DNA from: Akkermansiaceae bacterium
GTDB taxonomy: Bacteria > Verrucomicrobiota > Verrucomicrobiia > Verrucomicrobiales > DEV007
DNA length: 63,515 bases
NCBI GenBank assembly: GCA_024233085.1
Contig: JACKQC010000024.1
Span: 1-63,515, forward strand
Direction of reading: 5' to 3'
Shown piece after piece: positions 8,878 to 17,874 of the stretch. How positions within the stretch are numbered: position 1 is the stretch's first letter; the number at the start of each line of letters is the position of its first letter. The position numbers and the translations under genes were made by a program. The notes under the pieces were generated by a model. The model saw nothing but the letters and a program-made list of their open reading frames with translations, searched no databases and was not told where the DNA came from.

Positions 8878-9022
8878 TCATGACCGGGCAAGGAACGCAG
8901 TCAGGCGGAAATCCAGGCCGAAACCAAAACCAACAACGCGCGGAGCGCGGATGCATTAATCCCTTCCAAATTCTTCTTTCGGCGGGAAATTTTGGCGACG
9001 GGTCTAACCCGGAACCGCCGGC

Positions 9023-12000
9023 TCATCGCAACTGGTCCAGTTTCTTCCGCACGGAGCGCCCGACATCCCCCGACTCCGGCACAGGCTCGTCGTCGGCCTC
9101 GGTCGAGGCGCCGCCGAGTTTCGCGATCGCGCCGACCATTTCGACAAATTCGGCTCTCCGGCCGTATTCGTCGCCATCGCCGATGGCGGCCCGCGCGACG
9201 CGGCCGATCTCCCGGAGGCGGGCCACGGAATCGCCCGCGAGCCAGTCGCCCAGCCCCGGATCGTCCCGCAGGAAAAGGCCGGTCATACCGACCGCCGTGG
9301 CGAAGCGAAAATCCGCGTCCGTTTGGGCGAAGGGAGTTTTCTCGTCGTTCAGCGGCACCTCGACGAGTTCGCTCCGGTCCGCGTCCGGCCGCTTGTAGCG
9401 CAGGCGCACGGTGAGCAGCTCGGGGCTGTCCACCAGGCTGACGCCCCTCGCCTTCAGCGCGCGTTCCCGCAGGGCAAGCGGGGAGTTTTCGGGGCCGGCG
9501 GACTGCTTGTAGCGCAACTCCTCGAGCGGCTCGGCCCGCGTCATTTGCAGCAGCGATTCGACCGGGATCACTTCGTAGAGGGCGGTCACGCTGTGTCCGG
9601 CGCCGATCTCTCCGGCGTCCTTCGTGTCGTCGGCGAAATGCTCGCGCGGCATGACGCGGTTGCTGTACCCGAGCAGGCGGTAGGCGCCGACCCGGGCGGG
9701 ATTGAAGTCGACCTGGATTTTCACATCCTTCGCGATGGTCACCAGCGACCCGCTCGCCTGCTCGACCAGCACGCGGCGGCCCTCCTCGAGCCGGTCGATG
9801 TAGTGAAACTGGCCGTTTCCCTTGTTGGTGATCTTTTCGAGCATCGAGTCGTTGAAGTTCCCCGTTCCGAATCCCAGCACGGTGAGATAGACGCCCGACT
9901 TCGCCTCGTGCTCCACGAGGCGGACGAGGTCAGCGTCGCTGTCCTGCCCGACGTTGAAATCGCCGTCCGTCGCCAGCAGAATGCGGTTCACGCCGCCTTC
10001 GACGAAGTTTTCGCGCGCCCGTTTGTAGGCGAGGCGGATGCCTCCCTCGCCGTTGGTCGAGCCGCCGGCCGAGAGCGCGTCGATGGCGGCGAGAATTTTC
10101 TTTTTCTCCGCACCCGGAGTCGGCTCGAGCACCTCGCCGGTCTTGCTCGCGTAGGCGACCATTGTCACGCGGTCGTCGTCGCGGAGTTGGCCGACGAATT
10201 CGCGCAGGGTCTTTTGCAGCAGCGGCAGCTTGTCCTCCGGTTTCATCGAGCCCGACACGTCGAGCAGGAAGACGAGGTTCGCCGCGTGGCGTTCGTCGAC
10301 CGAGAGGTCGGCGCCTTTCAGACCGATCCGCACCACCCGGCGCGCGGTGTCCCACGGGGCGGAGGCGCAACCCAGCGTGATCGAGAAAGGAGCCCCTCCC
10401 TCGCCGGGGGTCTTCGGGTCGAGCTTCGGCGTTTCGTACTCCGGATAGTCGAAATAGTTGATCATCTCCTCGATCCGCACCTGATCGCGGTGCGGCAGGC
10501 GGTTTTCCTTCAAAATCAGCCGCCTGACCTGGGTGTAGGACGCCGTGTCCACATCCACGGAGAAAGTCGAAAGCTCCTCGTGCATCGGGTCCTTGAACGG
10601 GTTATCCCAGGTCCGCGCGAATTTCCCCGCGCCCGGCACCGGGTGCGACGGCGCGGCCACCGGATCGGCCGGGGCGACCGGCGGAAGCGTGTAGAGACTC
10701 GTCTCCGCCAGCCCGGTCACGGGGATGGCTCCCCCCGCGCCGAACAGGCCGGCACCGAGGACTTCGCTTTCGGAAAGGGCGAGACCCGCATCGAAGTCCA
10801 TCGCGCCGCGCGCCGGATCGGACGAAAGGACGTCCACTTTCCGGTAAGGGTTGGGGTTGAGCCAATTCAGATCCATTCCGGAAACGGCAACGGAGGCGCC
10901 TTCGCGGGCGACTTCACGACCGTAGCTGTCGACGCCGGGCGCCGCCGTCTGCGTGACCAAGTCTGTGAGCGTCTTGTTCACATCCGCCGGCAGCGCGCCA
11001 GCGCTTAGTTCGATCGTTCCCATGTAGATCGATCCCATGTTGATCGATCCGCCGCCGCCCACCGAAGCCGTCAAATTGTCCCATTGAATTTTCGACTCGC
11101 GCATTACTTCGTCTTTCGGTCCCACGTCCCGATAGTCGAAGCCGCGCATGGTCCCGGGATCGGGACCGCTCAAAAACTGCCTCAGAAACTTTCCATTCGT
11201 TCCGTTTCCGCCGGACTTTCCACCCGGACTATCCTCCAGCGTGAACCGGAATCCCGTCGCGTCCGAGCCCTCCACGGGCGTCGCGGTCACCGGGACTCCG
11301 TAGTCGTTCGCCACCCCGCCCGCGATCGGGAGCCTCGCCATCGCGTCGTCGGCGCTCAGCCGCGACAACGCCTCCGGCCGTCCCTCCGTCGCGCTCCACG
11401 GCTCGGCCGTGCCGCTGTGGGTGAAGCTCATGGCCCCCGCGTCGGGCATCGGCGCGGGCGCGGCCGCGACGCTGACCCGGCCTTTCACCCGCACGGCTTT
11501 TTGACCGTCGCTGTCGGTGCGGGTGTGCGAGGCGAAAAGCGACCGCGTTTTCTGTCCATCCTCGGCCTTCGTCCCACCGGCAATCTCGATGCTGCCGCCA
11601 TGCGTCCGCGGCGCTGGGGCCGACACCATCGACGGCGGCGTTCCCACCGGCGTCAGAAGAATCTCCCCGCCGGCCATGACGCTGACATTTCCGCGTCCCC
11701 CGGTAAACCCGTCCGCGCCCCCCGTCGAAACGGTGACGGGTTTTCCCGCCGAACCCGCCACGGGCACGGCTTGGTTTTGCACCCGGATCGGGTCGTCCGC
11801 GAGCCGCCGCGCCTCGGCGACGATAAGCTCCTCCGCCAGCGGCTTTGCGTCGAGAATGGCCGGGAGCGAGCCGTTGCCGTCCGAGACGAGCATTCGGCCG
11901 GACACCGCCGTCACCAATCCCGAGTCCGACGAAACCGGGCGGGGCACGGAATTAAGATCGATCGCCGTACCCGATCCGTCGGCGAACGCGACGGTTTCCA

Positions 12001-12451
12001 TCTTCATTCCCTTCGTACCGAGAACCGAAGCGCCGGACCGGTTCGAAGCCGGCGCCTGCGCGACGAGTCTCTCCATCGTCTCCGGTCTCCGGAACACGAC
12101 CGGCGCCACCACCGCCATCGCGATCAGCACGGCGGCCAGGCCGAGAATCGCCGTGCGGGGCGTCGGCAGCCAGCGCGCGATTCGCGCCACGTCCGGATCG
12201 GAAAGGCCGGCCGGCATTTCCAGCACGCGCGGCAGACCGTGCCTCGAGGCCGCCGAAAAGACCTCGTCCAGTTCGCGGGCGAATTCCCCGCGCAGCAGCG
12301 CCATCGTTTCCCGGATGCTCTCGAGTTCCGCCCGTGCTCCGGGCGATTCCTCCAGTTGCCGCTCGAAGGCGGCGGATTCCTCCGGCGACAGTTCTCCCGC
12401 GGCATAAGCCGTCAACCGCGGATCGTCGGGTGTGATGATTTCTGTTTTCAT
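9023..12451 (-). CDS. anti-sigma-like / von Willebrand factor A fusion protein (YfbK-type)
   Basis: A very large, 1142-residue protein. Residues 1-60 (DPRLTAYAAGELSPEESAAFE...) resemble the cytoplasmic domain of anti-sigma factors, followed by one membrane helix at about 95-118 (LGLAAVLIAMAVVAPVVF). Residues about 120-600 are low-complexity. Around 615-690 is the N-terminal domain of YfbK proteins (STFSVDVDTASYTQVRR), then a vWA domain with the MIDAS motif DVSGSM near 730, then a DUF3520-like C-terminus. So a periplasmic adhesion-like sensor is probably coupled to a sigma-binding head. The sigma factor gene lies just upstream on the same strand. The start at 12451 is the Met directly before the anti-sigma-like segment. 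Confidence 0.85.
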   Translation of the reverse strand: MKTEIITPDDPRLTAYAAGELSPEESAAFERQLEESPGARAELESIRETMALLRGEFARELDEVFSAASRHGLPRVLEMPAGLSDPDVARIARWLPTPRTAILGLAAVLIAMAVVAPVVFRRPETMERLVAQAPASNRSGASVLGTKGMKMETVAFADGSGTAIDLNSVPRPVSSDSGLVTAVSGRMLVSDGNGSLPAILDAKPLAEELIVAEARRLADDPIRVQNQAVPVAGSAGKPVTVSTGGADGFTGGRGNVSVMAGGEILLTPVGTPPSMVSAPAPRTHGGSIEIAGGTKAEDGQKTRSLFASHTRTDSDGQKAVRVKGRVSVAAAPAPMPDAGAMSFTHSGTAEPWSATEGRPEALSRLSADDAMARLPIAGGVANDYGVPVTATPVEGSDATGFRFTLEDSPGGKSGGNGTNGKFLRQFLSGPDPGTMRGFDYRDVGPKDEVMRESKIQWDNLTASVGGGGSINMGSIYMGTIELSAGALPADVNKTLTDLVTQTAAPGVDSYGREVAREGASVAVSGMDLNWLNPNPYRKVDVLSSDPARGAMDFDAGLALSESEVLGAGLFGAGGAIPVTGLAETSLYTLPPVAPADPVAAPSHPVPGAGKFARTWDNPFKDPMHEELSTFSVDVDTASYTQVRRLILKENRLPHRDQVRIEEMINYFDYPEYETPKLDPKTPGEGGAPFSITLGCASAPWDTARRVVRIGLKGADLSVDERHAANLVFLLDVSGSMKPEDKLPLLQKTLREFVGQLRDDDRVTMVAYASKTGEVLEPTPGAEKKKILAAIDALSAGGSTNGEGGIRLAYKRARENFVEGGVNRILLATDGDFNVGQDSDADLVRLVEHEAKSGVYLTVLGFGTGNFNDSMLEKITNKGNGQFHYIDRLEEGRRVLVEQASGSLVTIAKDVKIQVDFNPARVGAYRLLGYSNRVMPREHFADDTKDAGEIGAGHSVTALYEVIPVESLLQMTRAEPLEELRYKQSAGPENSPLALRERALKARGVSLVDSPELLTVRLRYKRPDADRSELVEVPLNDEKTPFAQTDADFRFATAVGMTGLFLRDDPGLGDWLAGDSVARLREIGRVARAAIGDGDEYGRRAEFVEMVGAIAKLGGASTEADDEPVPESGDVGRSVRKKLDQLR

Positions 12452-12537
12452 AGCTAAAAAGACAATTTCTTCCGCCCGCGTTCCCACTTTCAATTCCCGA
12501 TCACTGAAATCCGATTTCTGGCTAATGATTTCCGAAG

Positions 12538-12558
12538 ACTGACTACTGACTACTGACT
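12538..12558. repeat. three tandem 7-bp repeats (ACTGACT)
   Basis: ACTGACT occurs three times head to tail, overlapping the stop codon of the sigma factor gene and the short gap to the anti-sigma/vWA gene. The rest of the gap (12452-12537) is a low-complexity stretch without a gene. Confidence 0.7.
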
Positions 12559-13140
12559 CCCGAACTCCTTCCCCATCATGTCCCGCAGGCGTTTGAGGCC
12601 GGTGTGGAGGAGAAAACCGACGTTGCCGACGCTGAGCGTCGTGATTTCCGAGATTTCGCGGTAGCTCAGGTCGGCCTGAAATTTCAGCCGGATGACTTCG
12701 CGCTGGTTTTCCGGCAGGCGATCGACCAGCCGCAGGACGGCGGCGTGTTGCTCGGCCCGCTCGGCGGCGGCCGCGGGATCGGGCCGCCAGTCGTCCACCA
12801 TGGTTTCGAAGATTTCTCCGCTGGTCGTTTTCATGGGTTTTTCCTTTCGCAGGACATCGATGGATCGGTTCCGGCACACGGTGTAGAGCCAGCTTCGCAG
12901 CCGGCTCCGCACCGTCGCCGGGTCCTGTTGGTGCAGTTTCACAAAAGTGTCCTGCACCACATCCCGGGCTCGCTCCCAATCGCCATTCAGCAGACCCGCC
13001 GCGTAGCCGGTGAGCGGCCCCTGGAATTCCCGCTGGGCCTCCTCAACCAGTTGGCGTGACGACATCTCCTCGCTCACGGATTCGAAGGCTGCGGCTGCTG
13101 AAGCTGCGATGGGTAACGATGACATCCCCGTTGTTTTCAT
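12550..13140 (-). CDS. RNA polymerase ECF-type sigma-70 factor
   Basis: A 196-residue sigma factor. Region 2 is visible around residues 40-100 (FQGPLTGYAAGLLNGDWERARDVVQDTF and RSWLYTVCRNRSIDVLRKEK), and region 4 around 130-190 (LPENQREVIRLKF, then helix-turn-helix LSYREISEITTLSVGNVGFLLHTGLKRL). The Ala-rich first 30 residues are variable. The next gene on the strand begins with an anti-sigma-like domain, so the two probably form a membrane-signalling pair, 98 bp apart. Confidence 0.9.
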   Translation of the reverse strand: MKTTGMSSLPIAASAAAAFESVSEEMSSRQLVEEAQREFQGPLTGYAAGLLNGDWERARDVVQDTFVKLHQQDPATVRSRLRSWLYTVCRNRSIDVLRKEKPMKTTSGEIFETMVDDWRPDPAAAAERAEQHAAVLRLVDRLPENQREVIRLKFQADLSYREISEITTLSVGNVGFLLHTGLKRLRDMMGKEFGSQ

Positions 13141-13499
13141 AGGCTCAAACGAACCGTCCGATGGTCTTCTTAGAGCGGCGTGAAAAAAATTTCGCGGCGC
13201 CCGTATTCGCCCGCGGGGGCGATCCTACCAGAAACCGGCCGCCCTGGGAAACCGCCAACTTTCAACCCCATTCCACATCCTGTTGCCTCAAAAGTTTTGA
13301 CACTTCCGGGAGGAGCAAACCGCGAATCGACGCGAATGAACGCGAATTATTGCTTTGGGTTTGGGTTGGAGGGGGGCCGCGAGCACGATCGAGTGGACCG
13401 TCCCGCCGCGGCGCATCCCCATCGCCACGTCCACCCGCCTCCGGGCTGCTCGCTCACGCTCGCGGCCACCTTTTGAATCCACCTTTCTCGTTCCTTCGC
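13141..13499. other. intergenic region without a gene
   Basis: About 360 bp between the sigma factor start and the 3' end of the DUF1501 gene. It contains a CGCGAAT-rich stretch (13317-13347, repeated CGACGCGAAT/AACGCGAAT) like the arms of the inverted repeat at 49684-49786. No coding sequence is supported. Confidence 0.5.
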
Positions 13500-14924
13500 T
13501 CAGGCGAGGATTTCCGTCACCACGCGCGGTTCCTCGATGCCGGTGAGGCGTTCCTCGAGACCGCTGCGCTTGTAGAAGAGCTGCCACGGATCGAGCCCGA
13601 GCAGGTGCAGCACGGTGGCGTGGAAATCGTGGACGCTGACGGGGTCCTCCACCGCCGCGTGGCCAAAGTCGTCGGTCTTTCCGTGGGTGGTGCCGCCCCG
13701 GATGCCGCCACCGGCCATCCAGGTGGTGAAGGCCTGCATGTTGTGATCGCGCCCGGTGTAGCTGTCGCCGATCTTCTGGGTGGTCGGGGTGCGGCCGAAT
13801 TCGCCGCCCCAGATGACGAGGGTGGAATCGAGCAGGCCGCGCTGTTTCAGGTCCCGCAGGAGCCCGGCGGCGGGCTTGTCGGTGCGGCGGCAGATGGCGC
13901 GGTGGTTGTCGGCGAGGTCGGCGTGGCTGTCCCAGGGCTGCTCCTCGAGGAAGACCTGCACGAATCGCACGCCGCGCTCGACGAGGCGGCGGGCCATCAG
14001 GCAGCGGCGGCCGTAGGAGTCCGTCTCCTTGTCGCCGATGCCGTAGAGGGCGCGGGTGGCGTCGGTTTCCCTGGCGAGGTCGAGGGCCTCGCCGGCGGAG
14101 AGCTGCATGCGGGCGGCGAGTTCGTAGCTCTCGATGCGGGCGTCGAGATCGGGCGCATGGGGACGGTCGCGGCGATGGATCTCGTCGAGCTGGCGGAGCA
14201 GGCCGCGGGCGGACTCGGTGACGGCGTCGGGCTCGTCGAACTGCCGTTTCAGATTCAGCAGCGGCGAACCGGTCGGCCGAAGCCGGGTGCCCTGGAAGGT
14301 GGGAGGCAGGAAGCCCGAGGTCCAGTTGCGGACGCCGTTTTTCGGCATGCCGAGCGGGTCGTTGAGCACGACGTAGGCGGGCAGGTTCTGGTTTTCGGTG
14401 CCGAGGCCGTACACGGTCCACGCCCCCAGGGTCGGATAGCCCATGAAGAGGCGGCCGCTGTGGATCTTGTAGAGGGCGTTGTCGTGGTTCGGGTGATCGG
14501 TCCACATCGAGTTCACGAGGCACAGGTCATCCGCCAACTCGGCGAGGTGGGGCAGCGGGTCGGCCATCCACATGCCGCACTCTCCGTGGCGCCGGAATTC
14601 GTACTGGCCTCCCATGACGACGCCGATGTCGGTGGGATTGCTGTTGCCGATGCTCTCGATGTTGCCGGGAAAGGGCTGGCCGTCGTATTTCCGCAGGAGC
14701 GGCTTGGGATCGAAGAGGTCCATCTGGCTCGGCCCGCCGTTCATGAAGAGCTGGATGACCGACTTTGCCCGCGCGGGATGGTGGCCGTTCTTGGGCTTCA
14801 GATTGTAGGGCGGCTCCAGTCCCGGCGGCGAATCGGCGGCGCCCAGGTCCGCGGCAAACAGGTGCGCGAACGCCGCGCCGAGCAGGCCGTCGGAGGTGCG
14901 GGCGAAAAAGTCGCGGCGTCTCAT
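13500..14924 (-). CDS. Tat-exported DUF1501 domain protein
   Basis: A 474-residue protein with a twin-arginine start (MRRRDFFARTSDGLLGAAFAHLFA). The DUF1501 family has an alkaline phosphatase/sulfatase-like fold: FMNGGPSQMDLFDPKP near residue 62, NSMWTDHPNHDNALYKIHSG, GGEFGRTPTTQK and HNMQAFTTWMAGGG are the conserved segments. DUF1501 proteins are abundant in Planctomycetes and Verrucomicrobia and are usually paired with a DUF1553/DUF1549 cytochrome protein. No such partner is next to it here. It is probably periplasmic; its activity is unknown. Confidence 0.88.
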   Translation of the reverse strand: MRRRDFFARTSDGLLGAAFAHLFAADLGAADSPPGLEPPYNLKPKNGHHPARAKSVIQLFMNGGPSQMDLFDPKPLLRKYDGQPFPGNIESIGNSNPTDIGVVMGGQYEFRRHGECGMWMADPLPHLAELADDLCLVNSMWTDHPNHDNALYKIHSGRLFMGYPTLGAWTVYGLGTENQNLPAYVVLNDPLGMPKNGVRNWTSGFLPPTFQGTRLRPTGSPLLNLKRQFDEPDAVTESARGLLRQLDEIHRRDRPHAPDLDARIESYELAARMQLSAGEALDLARETDATRALYGIGDKETDSYGRRCLMARRLVERGVRFVQVFLEEQPWDSHADLADNHRAICRRTDKPAAGLLRDLKQRGLLDSTLVIWGGEFGRTPTTQKIGDSYTGRDHNMQAFTTWMAGGGIRGGTTHGKTDDFGHAAVEDPVSVHDFHATVLHLLGLDPWQLFYKRSGLEERLTGIEEPRVVTEILA

Positions 14925-15027
14925 CCTGGAGCCATCCTATCCCGATCGGGGCATTGGGGAAAGGGCCGCGAAGGCGTTCGGCGATCGGCAATTGGAGCCG
15001 GACCTCTTCCCGACGGCGTCCTCTGTT

Positions 15028-15567
15028 TCAGCGGAGGCGTTCGAGCAGTTCGGCGCGTTGTTTCGGGATGGCGCCGAAGGTCTCGGCGATGGTGTCGATA
15101 GGGCTGCGGCGTCCGTCTTGCTCCTCCTCCATCAGCCCGAGACGGGCGGCGAGTTGTCTCTCGAAATGCCTCACCGCGCGGAGGTCGCAGGGCGATTTCT
15201 CCAGGAAGCCGAGGGCGCGGTCCAGCAGGTCCGCCAGATCGGGAATCGGCGTCTCCGGCTCGGTCACCGCCTCGATGAGACGCACGAAATAAGCCGCCGC
15301 CAGTGTCCGCGTGTAGTCCGACCGGATGCCGAGGCGCGAGTCGAGCACGGCGAGGTCTTTGAGAATGTGCAGATCGCCCTTTTTCGCGGGCACGATCTCG
15401 ATCTCGCAGCGGAAAAAGAGGTCGAGCTTGCCGGCGAAGGGGCTCTTCGGCCGCCGCGCGCCCTTGGCCACGGTTTTGACCAGGCCGCAGTCCGCGCCGC
15501 ACCAGTGGACGATGAGGCTCGTCTCGGTGAGCGGGATCCGGCGGAGGAGCGTGGCGGTGACGGGCAT
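15028..15567 (-). CDS. recO: DNA repair protein RecO
   Basis: A 179-residue protein matching RecO. The N-terminal OB fold is recognisable (ATLLRRIPLTETSLIVHWCGADCGLVKTVAKGARRPKSPFAG, then LDLFFRCEIEIVP), followed by a helical domain (YTRTLAAAYFVRLIEAVTEPETP). RecO loads RecA with RecF/RecR during gap repair. It is shorter than the usual roughly 240 residues and shows no zinc-binding Cys cluster. The Met at 15567 starts immediately before the OB fold; an upstream in-frame start would add 30 non-conserved residues. Divergent from prfB with 99 bp between. Confidence 0.75.
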   Translation of the reverse strand: MPVTATLLRRIPLTETSLIVHWCGADCGLVKTVAKGARRPKSPFAGKLDLFFRCEIEIVPAKKGDLHILKDLAVLDSRLGIRSDYTRTLAAAYFVRLIEAVTEPETPIPDLADLLDRALGFLEKSPCDLRAVRHFERQLAARLGLMEEEQDGRRSPIDTIAETFGAIPKQRAELLERLR

Positions 15568-15666
15568 GGCGGGAGCGGCGGGCGCACGGTCGTTCGTCCG
15601 GCGCGGGAAAGCAAAAAGCGGGAACTGAAAACTTGCGGCGGCGCGGACTTGGCACACTTTTCCCTC

Positions 15667-16804
15667 ATGTCAGCCACCCTCCACGACCAGCTCCAAGCCA
15701 TCGACACCGACGACCTGAAAAAGCGCCTGGGCCAGCTCCGGAGGTATCTTTGACCTCGATGCGCTGAACCAACGCATGGGCGCGCTCGAGGAAGAGATGA
15801 GCGCGCCGGGTTTCTGGGACGACAAGGACGCCGCCCAGGGCAAGATGGCCGAGGTGGCCCGCATCCGCGGGAAAATCAACCCGCTCAAGGACCTCACGCG
15901 CCGCATCGAGGACATCGACGTCCTCATCGAGATGGCGGAGGAAGAGGGGGACGACAACGGCGTCGCCGAAGTCGTGGCCGAGGCCGAGGCCATCGAGAGC
16001 GCCCTCGACAGCCTGGAACTCCAGACCATGCTCGACGGCCCGCATGACGCGGGCAACGCCTTCCTGACCATCCACGCCGGCGCCGGCGGCACCGAGGCCT
16101 GCGACTGGGCCGACATGCTGCTGCGCATGTACACCCGCTGGTGCGAACGCAGCGGCTACAAGGTGGAGTCCGTCGATATCCAGGAGGGCGAGGAAGTCGG
16201 CATCCGCGGCGCCACCCTGCGCATCGAGGGCGAGAACGCCTTCGGCTACCTGAACGCCGAGCGCGGCGTCCACCGGCTGGTGCGCATCTCGCCCTTCGAC
16301 TCGAACGCGCGGCGTCACACCTCCTTCGCCAGCATCGACGTGTCGCCCGAACTGGACGACGAGGGCAACGTCGAGATCAACGAAAAGGACATCGAGATCA
16401 CCACCTGCCGCAGCGGCGGCAAGGGCGGCCAGAACGTCAACAAAGTCGAGACCGCCGTCCAGCTCGTCCACCTGCCCACCGGCATCCGCATTCGCTGCAC
16501 CGTCGAGCGCAGCCAGCACAAGAACCGCTCGCTGGCGATGAAGATGCTCAAGGCCAAGCTCTACCAGCTCGAGGAGGACAAAAAACGCTCCGAGATGGAG
16601 CGGCAGTACGGCGAGAAAGGCGAGATCGGCTTCGGCAGCCAGATCCGTTCCTACGTCTTCCAGCCCTACCAATTGGTGAAGGACCACCGCACCGGTTATC
16701 ACACCGGGAATATCCAGGCGGTGATGGACGGCGACCTCGACGGTTTCATCGAGGCCAAATTGCGCGGCCAGGTCGCGGGCGAGGACGACGGGGACGATCT
16801 GTAG
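15667..16804 (+). CDS. prfB: peptide chain release factor 2, with programmed +1 frameshift
   Basis: Recognises UGA/UAA stops and releases the peptide. The gene has two frames: codons 1-28 from ATG 15667 (MSATLHDQLQAIDTDDLKKR...) run into a UGA at 15751-15753, and translation continues in the +1 frame from GAC 15752 (DLDALNQRM...) to the stop at 16804. The full product is about 378 residues. The anticodon-like SPF motif (VRISPFDS) specific for RF2 and the catalytic GGQ (GGKGGQNVNKVETA) are both present. Low cellular RF2 lets the ribosome shift at the UGA, which gives autoregulation. Confidence 0.95.
15741..15754 (+). promoter_or_regulatory. prfB programmed +1 frameshift site
   Basis: GGAGG (15740-15744) acts as an internal Shine-Dalgarno element, followed directly by UAU CUU UGA C. 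This matches the classical RF2 recoding site: slippery CUU in the P site, a UGA in the A site, and a C after it. The zero-frame product stops at 15753; the +1 frame begins at 15752. Confidence 0.95.
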
Positions 16805-16844
16805 GCGGCGGTCTCCCCCGTCCCGAATGGCTTTGACAAGGGCG

Positions 16845-16871
16845 GGCCGTTTTTCGAAAAAAGAAACGGCC
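16845..16871. terminator. hairpin between prfB and the peptidase gene
   Basis: A perfect 8-bp stem, GGCCGTTT (16845-16852) with AAACGGCC (16864-16871), surrounds an 11-nt loop. There is no T-run, and the ATG at 16876 follows at once. It may attenuate readthrough from prfB or shape the start of the next transcript. A -35-like TTGACA lies at 16833-16838, but no convincing -10 follows. Confidence 0.35.
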
Positions 16872-16875
16872 TCCC

Positions 16876-17763
16876 ATGTCTCGACCGCGTTTTTTCCTCC
16901 CGGCGATCGCCCTCGCCGCCGTCGCCGCGCCCGTTTTCGGCGGGGACGCGGAGGACGGTGACGACGCCATGGCGCGGGTGTCGGTGGATCCCCGCCTGAT
17001 CGTCAATCAACACGCCTACGAAGACTCGCCGGCGGGCTGCGGACCGGCCGCGATGCTGAACGCCGCGCAGTTTGGCAATCCCGACCTCCAGGCCGCCTAC
17101 GCCGCGCTGCTGGGCGATCGGCACGCGGATCGACTGCGCTTTGCCATCGATCGCTTTTTCAAAAACAAGCCTTCCGTGCTCTACCCCGGGATGCCCCGCT
17201 GGATCGGGCACGGGGCGCAGCCGGAGGATTGCGCGAACGCCTTTCGCGACTTCCTCGCCGAAGCCCGGCCCGAAGCGGCCGCGCGACTCACCGGCGGCTA
17301 CCTCGACCGCCGGGAAAGCGAGACGCCCGAGGCCTTCGTCGCCCGCGTCCACCAGGCGATGAGCCGATCGCTCCGGGCCGGCGTGCCGCCGCTACTGAGC
17401 CTGCGGTCCTTCGTCGCCGCGCGCGACCCGAAGCGGGACGGCGAGGTCGCCTGGAAACCCGCCCGCCACCACTTCGTCGTCGTCCGCGCCGCGCCCGCGA
17501 AACTGCGGGAGGGCGCGCTGGGGTTTCCCTTCGAGGTGATCGACTCCAACGGCGCGGCCCTGCGCGGCGCCTACCTTTTCGCCGAGGCCCAGCTCGGTTT
17601 CACCGTGCCCAGAGGCGACGAGAGCCGGCCCGGCACCCCGTGGCTGTCCGGCAAACCCTTTCTCCTCGTCCAGGCCCCGGAGATCCCCTGCCTCCAGCCG
17701 CGCGGCGCCGGATGGGAGGACCGCGTCATCGTCACCGCGAACTACCTGGCCGGCGAATACTGA
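16876..17763 (+). CDS. secreted C39-like cysteine peptidase family protein
   Basis: A 295-residue protein with a signal peptide (MSRPRFFLPAIALAAVAAPVFG). The papain-like/C39 pattern is visible: NQHAYEDSPAGCGPAAMLNA, with the oxyanion Gln or Asn and nucleophile Cys near residue 55, HHFVVVRA with the catalytic His near 199, and EVIDSNGAA with the Asp/Asn near 222. Acts after export, probably in the periplasm or outside. The substrate is unknown. It follows prfB by 71 bp with a hairpin between, so separate transcription is likely. Confidence 0.6.
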   Translation: MSRPRFFLPAIALAAVAAPVFGGDAEDGDDAMARVSVDPRLIVNQHAYEDSPAGCGPAAMLNAAQFGNPDLQAAYAALLGDRHADRLRFAIDRFFKNKPSVLYPGMPRWIGHGAQPEDCANAFRDFLAEARPEAAARLTGGYLDRRESETPEAFVARVHQAMSRSLRAGVPPLLSLRSFVAARDPKRDGEVAWKPARHHFVVVRAAPAKLREGALGFPFEVIDSNGAALRGAYLFAEAQLGFTVPRGDESRPGTPWLSGKPFLLVQAPEIPCLQPRGAGWEDRVIVTANYLAGEY

Positions 17764-17796
17764 GGCGCCCACGCCACATTTTTCCGGAAAAGCGCT

Positions 17797-17824
17797 TTGC
17801 AAACCGGCCCGGAACCGCTAGCAA
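17797..17824 (+). promoter_or_regulatory. putative sigma-70-type promoter of the aquaporin gene
   Basis: TTGCAA (17797-17802) and TAGCAA (17819-17824) with a 16-bp spacer, about 50 bases before the ATG at 17875. Confidence 0.35.
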
Positions 17825-17874
17825 AAGAAACTTCACTCTCCCTCCCGGACATCTTCAATCCTTGGATCCACCCC

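Noticed and set aside
12452..12979. N-terminal extension of the vWA protein through the sigma factor gene
   Set aside because: The frame is antisense-free but overlaps the sigma factor in another frame, and the extension is not conserved-looking; the anti-sigma segment starts at 12451.
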